From: Streptococcus varani
GTDB taxonomy: Bacteria; Bacillota; Bacilli; Lactobacillales; Streptococcaceae
Length of the DNA: 64,000 nt
Assembly (NCBI RefSeq): GCF_001375655.1
Contig: NZ_CTEN01000004.1
Location: 62,001 to 126,000, forward strand
Reading direction: 5' to 3'
Both the position numbers and the translations under genes were made by a program. The notes below the pieces were generated by a model, which was not told the DNA's origin, made no database searches, and saw only the letters and a list, made by a program, of their open reading frames with translations. Positions 58,780 to 64,000 of the stretch are shown here, piece after piece; position 1 is the stretch's first letter; each line of letters begins with the position of its first letter.

Positions 58780-59538
58780 TTATTCGAAAAACTGATAGTA
58801 ATCAGCGATTTCCATTTTAGATTTTTCATCATGGTTGACGTCCTTGACAATTTTTCCGTCCTTCATAACAATGAGGCGATTACCATGTTTTAGGGCATCT
58901 TCCATATGATGGGTAATCATAAGGGCTGTTAAAGAATCTCCTGTGACAAATTCATCCGTCAATCTCATCAGCGACAGGCTAGTCTTAGGATCCAATGCAG
59001 CCGTATGCTCATCCAAGAGCAAGAGCTCTGGCCGTTTGAGCGTTGCCATGAGCAAGCTAAGTGCCTGACGCTGGCCACCCGATAATAGACCCGTAGGCGT
59101 ATCTAAATGCCTCTCCAACCCATTTCCTATCTTGGTCAATAGTTGAGAAAATTCCTCTTTATGGGCAAGAATTTTTCTTGGAGAAAACCGTCTTTTCTCA
59201 CCACGATATTTCGCAATAAGAAGATTTTCTGCTACAGTCATGCGAGGCGCCGTTCCCATTTTCGGATCTTGGAAGACGCGGGACAGGTATTTCGCACGTT
59301 TTTCTGCTGGTAGATTGGTCACATCCTCACCAAGGATTGAAATCGAACCTGAAGTCAACATGAGTGTTCCTGCAATCACATTGAAGAGGGTTGATTTACC
59401 AGCACCATTTCCACCGAGAATGGTCAAAAAATCATGCTCGTAAATCTCCAAATTAACCTCATCTAAGATTGTTTTTATTTCATCAAAGCCATTATTGACT
59501 TGGACGGAGGCATTTTTTAATTCAACAATTTTTTTCAT
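58780..59538 (-). CDS. ABC transporter ATP-binding protein (TrpZ-like)
   Basis: ATPase of the three-gene importer, 252 aa. Walker A GGNGAGKST near residue 41, signature LLSGGQRQALSLLM and Walker B LLLLDEHTAALDP; the switch His is in MITHHMEDALKHG. DEHTAALDP instead of DEPT is typical of this transporter class. The ATG at 59538 overlaps the permease stop by 4 bp (ATGA). Tryptophan as substrate is inferred from the attenuator upstream of the operon. Confidence 0.88.
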   Translation of the reverse strand: MKKIVELKNASVQVNNGFDEIKTILDEVNLEIYEHDFLTILGGNGAGKSTLFNVIAGTLMLTSGSISILGEDVTNLPAEKRAKYLSRVFQDPKMGTAPRMTVAENLLIAKYRGEKRRFSPRKILAHKEEFSQLLTKIGNGLERHLDTPTGLLSGGQRQALSLLMATLKRPELLLLDEHTAALDPKTSLSLMRLTDEFVTGDSLTALMITHHMEDALKHGNRLIVMKDGKIVKDVNHDEKSKMEIADYYQFFE

Positions 59539-60404
59539 CGTGAAAGTGTCACCCCCTTGAAGAATTTCTTTTTCAAAACTGGCACCATAAGGCAAGTAGC
59601 CAATACAATAGCTGAGAAGAGTTTGAGGTAGTTGGTATTAAAACCAAGGGCAATGACCGCCGTAATGAGGAACTGATAGAAAATAGATCCGACTACGATA
59701 GCAATCAAACGCTCCAAAAGCGTTAAGCCAGTTGAGTAGAGTACCTCACCGATAATGATGGAGGCTAGTCCGATGACAATGACCCCAATCCCTTTTGATA
59801 CATCCGCATAACCATCTTGTTGGCTGACAAGAGCTCCCGCTAGTGCGATGAGGCCATTGGAAACCACTAGACCCATCACTTCCATTCGGTCCGTATTGAT
59901 CCCAAAACTCTTGGCCATATCTCGGTTATCCCCTGTTGCGATATAGGCTTGCCCCAACTTGGTGTAAAGAAAATAAATCAGAGCCCCAATGACACTGACA
60001 ACTGCCAGAAGACCAACGAGGAGTAAATTCGTAACGGTTGAGAAAGGCAGTAAATCTTGAAGTCTTTGTGTATCTAATAAACCTAAGTTGGCACGTCCCA
60101 TAATCATGAGCATGAGGGAGTTAGAAGATGTCATCACCAAAATACCGGCTAAAATAGTTGGGATTTTCCCCTTGGTATAGAGGAGTCCAGTAATCAGTCC
60201 TGCCAAACAACCAGACAAAGCGCCGCATAATGTGGCCAATAGGGGATGAACTCCCATATTCATCATGGTAACAGCAACTGCTCCTCCTAGAGGAAAGGAG
60301 CCTTCTGTTGTCATATCTGGAAAATTAAGAATTCGGAAGGTTAGGTAGATTCCCAAACCGAGAATCCCCCACAAGAGCCCTTGTGATATGGATGAGATAA
60401 TCAT
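59535..60404 (-). CDS. ABC transporter permease (TrpY-like)
   Basis: Membrane subunit of the BPD_transp_2/LivH class, 289 aa with about eight to nine hydrophobic helices. It carries FRILNFPDMTTEGSFPLGGA, the conserved N-terminal cytoplasmic segment, and ALYS-type helix GVIVIGLASIIIGEVLYSTG. Placed 14 nt after the binding protein gene and overlapping the ATPase gene. A single permease gene implies a homodimer. Confidence 0.88.
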   Translation of the reverse strand: MIISSISQGLLWGILGLGIYLTFRILNFPDMTTEGSFPLGGAVAVTMMNMGVHPLLATLCGALSGCLAGLITGLLYTKGKIPTILAGILVMTSSNSLMLMIMGRANLGLLDTQRLQDLLPFSTVTNLLLVGLLAVVSVIGALIYFLYTKLGQAYIATGDNRDMAKSFGINTDRMEVMGLVVSNGLIALAGALVSQQDGYADVSKGIGVIVIGLASIIIGEVLYSTGLTLLERLIAIVVGSIFYQFLITAVIALGFNTNYLKLFSAIVLATCLMVPVLKKKFFKGVTLSR

Positions 60405-60418
60405 ATTTTTCTATCTTT

Positions 60419-61423
60419 CTATTCATCAGCCTTGACAGCTACATCTGCTTCTTCTAATAGGCTGTCAGGAATCGTAATCCCTAGTTCTTTGGCCGCTTTC
60501 AAATTAAGTGTTGGTTTGCCTGTATCGACAATATTAACTGGAACTTCCGACACTTTTTTACCTGCTAGGATTTTAAGAGCGACTTTTGCTGTTTCGAGAC
60601 CTAACCCATATTGGCTTTGGGCAACGGAAGCAATCGATCCTTGTTTGACCATAGTATCAACACTTGAATAAACAGGAAGTTTTGCAGTATTGGTTGCTGA
60701 TACTACTGTTGGGAAAGCTGATGCGATTGTATTATCCTGTGGTACAAAAACTGCATCCACTTTTCCTGTCATGACAGACATGGTCGTTGTGATTTCATTT
60801 GTCGATGGAACCGCGTACTCAAAAACTGTCAAACCAGCTTTTTCAGCAAAATCAGTAAATTCCTTGACTTGTGATACAGAATTGTCTTCGCTGCTGGCAT
60901 AGAGGACACCGATTGTTTTTGCAGTTGGTGTAATGGTTCTAATCAAGTCAACCGTTTGAGCAAGCGGGATATGGTTAGAGACACCTGTCACATTTCCTTC
61001 CGGTTGTTCTAAGTTTTTCACCAATTTTGCACCGACTGGGTCTGAAATAGCACCCATTACGACTGGGATATCGCTTGTCGCGGATGCCAATCCTTGAGCT
61101 GCTGGTGTCGCAATCCCAATAAGAATATCGTTACCATCATTGACCAATTTTTTACTCATGGTTTGAATCTTACTCTGATCCGCCTCTGCATTGAGAACTG
61201 TTAACTCTACATTGCTCCCTTCGTAACCTGCATCTGCCAAACCATCTTCAATCCCTTTTTCTATTTCATCCAAGGCATCATGGGTGACAAATTGTAGGAT
61301 ACCAATTTTCACAACTTCTTTTTCACCAGTACTTGTCTTCTCTTCGCGGTTAGTAACGAAGAGGACTCCAATAACCAAAAGAGCAAGAGCGATAAGTGTT
61401 CCGATTAAACTTTTATTTTTCAT
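60419..61423 (-). CDS. ABC transporter substrate-binding protein (TrpX-like)
   Basis: Extracytoplasmic binding protein of the ABC_sub_bind (PF04392) family, 334 aa. An N-terminal hydrophobic helix (LIGTLIALALLVIGVLFVTN) has no lipobox Cys, so the protein appears anchored by an uncleaved helix rather than lipid. The two lobes show VKIGILQFVTHDALDEIEKG and VVMGAISDPVGAKLV. Homologues in streptococci and clostridia are called TrpX and predicted to bring in tryptophan; the upstream Trp leader agrees. Confidence 0.88.
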   Translation of the reverse strand: MKNKSLIGTLIALALLVIGVLFVTNREEKTSTGEKEVVKIGILQFVTHDALDEIEKGIEDGLADAGYEGSNVELTVLNAEADQSKIQTMSKKLVNDGNDILIGIATPAAQGLASATSDIPVVMGAISDPVGAKLVKNLEQPEGNVTGVSNHIPLAQTVDLIRTITPTAKTIGVLYASSEDNSVSQVKEFTDFAEKAGLTVFEYAVPSTNEITTTMSVMTGKVDAVFVPQDNTIASAFPTVVSATNTAKLPVYSSVDTMVKQGSIASVAQSQYGLGLETAKVALKILAGKKVSEVPVNIVDTGKPTLNLKAAKELGITIPDSLLEEADVAVKADE

Positions 61424-61481
61424 AACATTTCTCCTAATATTTACTTTGTTTAAAGAATAGAATCAAGAGCCAACTAAAAAG

Positions 61482-61587
61482 AAAAAGCGCCCAGTAAGGT
61501 AAGATATCCTACTACGCGCCCCTATTAGATAGATGAAGACTAGCGCATAGATACTTTTTAGAAGTACTCCAAAAGTCGTATCTATGC
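61482..61587 (-). promoter_or_regulatory. Transcription attenuator of the trpXYZ-like operon
   Basis: On the minus strand: hairpin GCATAGATAC/GTATCTATGC (61578-61587 with 61545-61554), then an intrinsic terminator with arms near 61508-61519 and 61486-61499 followed by T5. CTATGCGC of the first hairpin can pair instead with GCGCGTAG in the terminator arm (8 bp, one G-U), giving a possible antiterminator. Together with the upstream Trp-codon leader peptide this is a typical attenuator layout. Confidence 0.8.
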
Positions 61588-61605
61588 ACAAACATAAACA
61601 CAACT

Positions 61606-61659
61606 TTACCTACGCCAGTTTTGCCAATTTGTAAGTGGTTGAGTGTATGCCATCTTCAT
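61606..61659 (-). CDS. Trp leader peptide (17 aa)
   Basis: A 17-codon frame, MKMAYTQPLTNWQNWRR, with a perfect AAGGAGG 7 nt before the ATG. Two Trp codons (positions 12 and 15) in a short peptide just before alternative RNA hairpins indicate ribosome-stalling control by tRNA(Trp) charging. A promoter precedes it. No T-box landmark is visible between promoter and operon. Confidence 0.82.
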   Translation of the reverse strand: MKMAYTQPLTNWQNWRR

Positions 61660-61682
61660 TTCCTCCTTGTTTTATTTTCTTT

Positions 61683-61710
61683 ATTATACATGATTTTTCA
61701 GAAATTGCAA
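61683..61710 (-). promoter_or_regulatory. Promoter of the trpXYZ-like operon
   Basis: TTGCAA (61710 to 61705), 16-bp spacer, TATAAT (61688 to 61683) on the minus strand, about 24 bp before the leader peptide ATG. Confidence 0.75.
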
Positions 61711-61795
61711 GAAATTTTTAAAATTTTCTCACAATTTATCTTTTTTCCATTACTGATTTTTTATTAATGAAGGTTTTTTCATTGCTAAAACTTCA

Positions 61796-63619
61796 CTATT
61801 TAAGCAATCGTAGACCGTTAAGAATGACTAAGATAGTGGAGGTTTCATGGAAGATAACCCCCTTTGTCAAATCCAGAAAGCCAAACATATTCAACGTAAT
61901 CAAAACAATAATGACGGCAATCGAGAAGAAAAGATTTTGCCAGATAATTCGATTGAGTTTTTGGCTATGCATGTAAACCTGAAAAAGTTTGGCAAAGTTA
62001 TTTTGTACCATGACCAAATCAGCTGACTCCATAGCAATGGCTGAACCTGATCCCATAGCGATACCAACATGAGCATTGGCAAGGGCTGGAGCATCATTGA
62101 TCCCATCTCCAATCATGGCAACTTGCTTGCCGGCAGTCTGGCTCATTTGGACATCCTGAATTTTGTCTTGCGGTAGGCAATTGGCACGGTAATCCGTCAC
62201 TCCTACTTCTTTTGCAATCCTTTCTGCTACTGCTTCATTATCCCCAGTCAACATCACTACCTCAACACCCGCTTTTTGGAAATCATGGACAGCTTGTGCA
62301 GATTCTGGACGAACTTGGTCGGCTAAGGTCAGATAACCAATTACGGTATCATCCTCAGCTACAATCACTGTCGTTTGTCCTTTGGTCAAACCATGAGCAT
62401 AGGCATATGGATCCTTATAATCAGCAAAAGCAGCTGGCTTACCAACTCGAATATTGTCACAAATTAAACCCATACCAGATTCTTCTTCAACGACCAAATT
62501 AGCTGGTACTTGTGATAAATCCACAGTCGAGAAATGTTTGACAATGGCTTGGGCAATGGGATGATGAGATCCTTGTTCCATAGCAATGACTATTGGTAAG
62601 AGACGGTCAGGTAAGTAGAAATCTAGAACTTCAAAGTTACCATAGGTCAAGGTTCCAGTTTTATCGGAGTAAATTAAATTAATAGAGGCCAAGTTTTCCA
62701 AAGCCGTACCACCTTTGATCAGAACGCCAATTCGAGCACCTTTACTGATAGCACTAAGGGTAGCAGGTGTCACAGAAGCAACCAAAGCACAAGGGCTAGC
62801 AACTGTCAGCAAAACCATTCCACGATAAAAGGCTTGATGAAATCCTAAACCTTGCAGATAATAGAGAGCAGCAATAAATAGAGGGACCGCCAAGAAAACT
62901 CCGATGACATAGAAGCGTTCAAAACGGTCGATAGCAGCTCCAATTTTTGATGGTTGAGTTTGAGCTTGTTCCACCATGCGGATGATATTTGAAAAAACTG
63001 TCTCATCACTGGTCTTGCTTACTTTGAGAGTAACGGCTCCACCTTCATTGAGGGTACCTGCAAAAACCTCAGCTCCCATTTTCTTCTCAACTGGGACAGC
63101 TTCTCCCGTCAAAGCCATTTCATTGACGGTTGTCGGATTCAGTGCTTGACTATCAATTGGAATCTGGTTTCCTTTTGCTACTAAAATAGTATCTCCCACC
63201 TTGAGTTGGCTGGTTGCTACTTCTACTGTTTGCCCATCAGCTTTTAGGAGTTGAGCGGTATCTGGAACTTGTGACATAAGACTAGAAATAGCCTTGGTCG
63301 ATTTTTCTGTCGCATAGGCTTCCAAAACCTCAGCGGTCGCAAAGATAAAGAGCAGAATAGCTCCTTCACTTTCCTCCTGAATGACCATGGCACCAAGAGC
63401 AGCCAATATCATCAGCAAGTCCACATTGGGGGATTTGTTTTCAAGCGTTTCACGAATCGCTTTTTTGGTAGCATAGTAGCCTAAGAAGAAAATAGCCAAA
63501 TAAAGGAATATTCTTCCCACGAGTGGTGATTGAGATTGCGTAACCATCCCTATCAGGAGGGAAATAGTTCCTAAAATAACAAATTGTGCCGTCCGTTGGG
63601 TTTTAATATAATGAAACAT
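61796..63619 (-). CDS. pmtA: P1B-4-type heavy-metal ATPase (PmtA-like Fe2+/Co2+ efflux)
   Basis: Metal-exporting P-type ATPase, 607 aa with no N-terminal metal-binding domain. The actuator motif is ALTGEAVPVEK, the metal motif SPCALVASVTP (SPC), the phosphorylated Asp in YSDKTGTLTYG, SHHPIAQAIV for nucleotide binding, and GDGINDAPAL. The last membrane helix carries HETSTILVILNG. SPC plus an HExxT helix is the P1B-4 pattern of iron/cobalt exporters such as PmtA and PfeT, as described for S. suis PmtA. GGAGG supports the ATG at 63619. Confidence 0.87.
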   Translation of the reverse strand: MFHYIKTQRTAQFVILGTISLLIGMVTQSQSPLVGRIFLYLAIFFLGYYATKKAIRETLENKSPNVDLLMILAALGAMVIQEESEGAILLFIFATAEVLEAYATEKSTKAISSLMSQVPDTAQLLKADGQTVEVATSQLKVGDTILVAKGNQIPIDSQALNPTTVNEMALTGEAVPVEKKMGAEVFAGTLNEGGAVTLKVSKTSDETVFSNIIRMVEQAQTQPSKIGAAIDRFERFYVIGVFLAVPLFIAALYYLQGLGFHQAFYRGMVLLTVASPCALVASVTPATLSAISKGARIGVLIKGGTALENLASINLIYSDKTGTLTYGNFEVLDFYLPDRLLPIVIAMEQGSHHPIAQAIVKHFSTVDLSQVPANLVVEEESGMGLICDNIRVGKPAAFADYKDPYAYAHGLTKGQTTVIVAEDDTVIGYLTLADQVRPESAQAVHDFQKAGVEVVMLTGDNEAVAERIAKEVGVTDYRANCLPQDKIQDVQMSQTAGKQVAMIGDGINDAPALANAHVGIAMGSGSAIAMESADLVMVQNNFAKLFQVYMHSQKLNRIIWQNLFFSIAVIIVLITLNMFGFLDLTKGVIFHETSTILVILNGLRLLK

Positions 63620-63632
63620 AAAGATATCCTCC

Positions 63633-63642
63633 ATAATTATAA
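63633..63642 (-). promoter_or_regulatory. Possible PerR half-box upstream of pmtA
   Basis: TTATAATTAT on the minus strand matches the first ten positions of the PerR consensus TTATAATNATTATAA; the second half is poor. It abuts the ribosome-binding site. PmtA-type pumps are PerR-controlled in streptococci, so this is plausible but weak. Confidence 0.3.
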
Positions 63643-63770
63643 TTCTGAACTATTTTTATCTGAAAAACGAAAATTGATAGCTGGTTGAGTTATTGGCAAA
63701 ACCAACTATAGTCAATTGAAAAAGGTTTGTAGGAGAAATAGATCAGCGACATCACTTTATGTTGATATAT

Positions 63771-63925
63771 AAAAAAGTGTATACCTATGGACAGTAATTG
63801 TACTGTCTCACAGGCACGCACTCTAACATCTAGACATTGTGGTCTGCTGTCTCCACGCTTGGAGACCCGGCTGCATAAATCTCACGATTTACCGCTTGTT
63901 CTTATTCAATTAAACTTATTTTCTA
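63771..63925 (-). ncRNA. Candidate structured RNA (~155 nt) with strong promoter and terminator
   Basis: On the minus strand, after a strong promoter, the RNA contains TAAATC/GATTTA closing a GTGA tetraloop, then GTCTCC/GGAGAC. It ends in a long terminator: AGTGCGTGCCTGTG pairs with CATAGGTATACACT (63809-63822 with 63776-63789, one mismatch) around a perfect GACAGTA/TACTGTC hairpin, followed by T6. No ORF. It could be a small RNA or an attenuating leader; I could not assign it to a known family. Confidence 0.55.
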
Positions 63926-63930
63926 ACTTC

Positions 63931-63959
63931 ATTTTAGCACTTTTACTGAAGTTGTGCAA
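63931..63959 (-). promoter_or_regulatory. Promoter of the candidate RNA
   Basis: TTGCAC (63959 to 63954), exactly 17 bp, then TAAAAT (63936 to 63931) preceded by TGC, giving an extended -10. Confidence 0.75.
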
Positions 63960-64000
63960 GCGTTTTTTTTAAAACTTTTTCTTAGCACACGAAAGGCCTG

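Noticed and set aside
63707..63725. A further MITE M end at CTATAGTCAATTG upstream of pmtA
   Set aside because: Only about nine bases match the terminal repeat and no internal motif or second end follows.
63787..63972. Plus-strand frame of 61 codons over the candidate RNA
   Set aside because: It is antisense to a region with promoter, hairpins and terminator, and has no ribosome-binding site.

Overview
The window is a chromosomal stretch of a low-GC Gram-positive coccus, almost certainly Streptococcus and most probably S. suis or a close relative. Evidence: the streptococcal F1Fo operon order atpEBFHAGDC, MurT/GatD next to cdaA-cdaR-glmM, a rnc-smc-HAD-ftsY block, a streptococcal-type RNase J2, a P1B-4 metal pump of the PmtA type, and small AT-rich repeats in the intergenic gaps. 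Species assignment is inference from recognition, not from a search.

Layout. 0-3.5 kb: dnaG (5' part only), mscL, galE, rpsU, with a nested pair of small repeats between mscL and galE. 3.6-7.6 kb: a compact minus-strand run (membrane protein, NagD-like phosphatase, Nudix hydrolase, acyl-ACP thioesterase, hemW). 7.6-9.05 kb: an intact ISL3-family insertion sequence with an 8-bp target duplication. 9.1-15.1 kb: glgP, then the nucleoside salvage operon deoB-arsC-like-punA-small membrane protein-deoD. 15.2-21.6 kb: the complete ATP synthase operon. 21.7-24.7 kb: dgkB and ligA. 24.8-28.3 kb (plus strand): a tiny acidic ORF, a two-gene permease module, zwf. 28.7-36.8 kb: ftsY, three Cof-type HAD phosphatases, smc, rnc. 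37-42.7 kb: mnmE, an RclA/Har-like flavoprotein reductase, a ProX-type editing protein, pepV, a methyltransferase. 42.7-44.1 kb: an IS110-family element, followed by a candidate small RNA gene. 44.4-47.5 kb: accessory genes (SseB-like, DUF4825 lipoprotein, ABC-F) with repeats. 47.7-52.9 kb: cell-wall and c-di-AMP genes (glmM, cdaR, cdaA; divergent murT-gatD). 52.9-58.2 kb: PASTA protein, ABC-F, esterase, RNase J2. 58.8-61.7 kb: a three-gene ABC importer preceded by a Trp-codon leader peptide and attenuator, which marks it as a tryptophan transporter. 61.8-64 kb: P1B-4 metal ATPase and a candidate structured RNA.

The most interesting signals are outside ordinary coding sequence: (1) the Trp leader peptide/attenuator at 61.48-61.66 kb; (2) a TA-targeting MITE inserted inside another repeat, with the empty site preserved elsewhere in the window, and two copies bracketing one ABC-F gene; (3) three genes (hemW, ligA, murT) whose extended -10 box lies exactly 6 nt before the ATG, predicting leaderless mRNAs; (4) candidate RNAs at 42.73-42.83 kb (possible IS110 bridge RNA), 44.17-44.24 kb and 63.77-63.93 kb. 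No tRNA, rRNA, CRISPR, prophage or defence system was seen.
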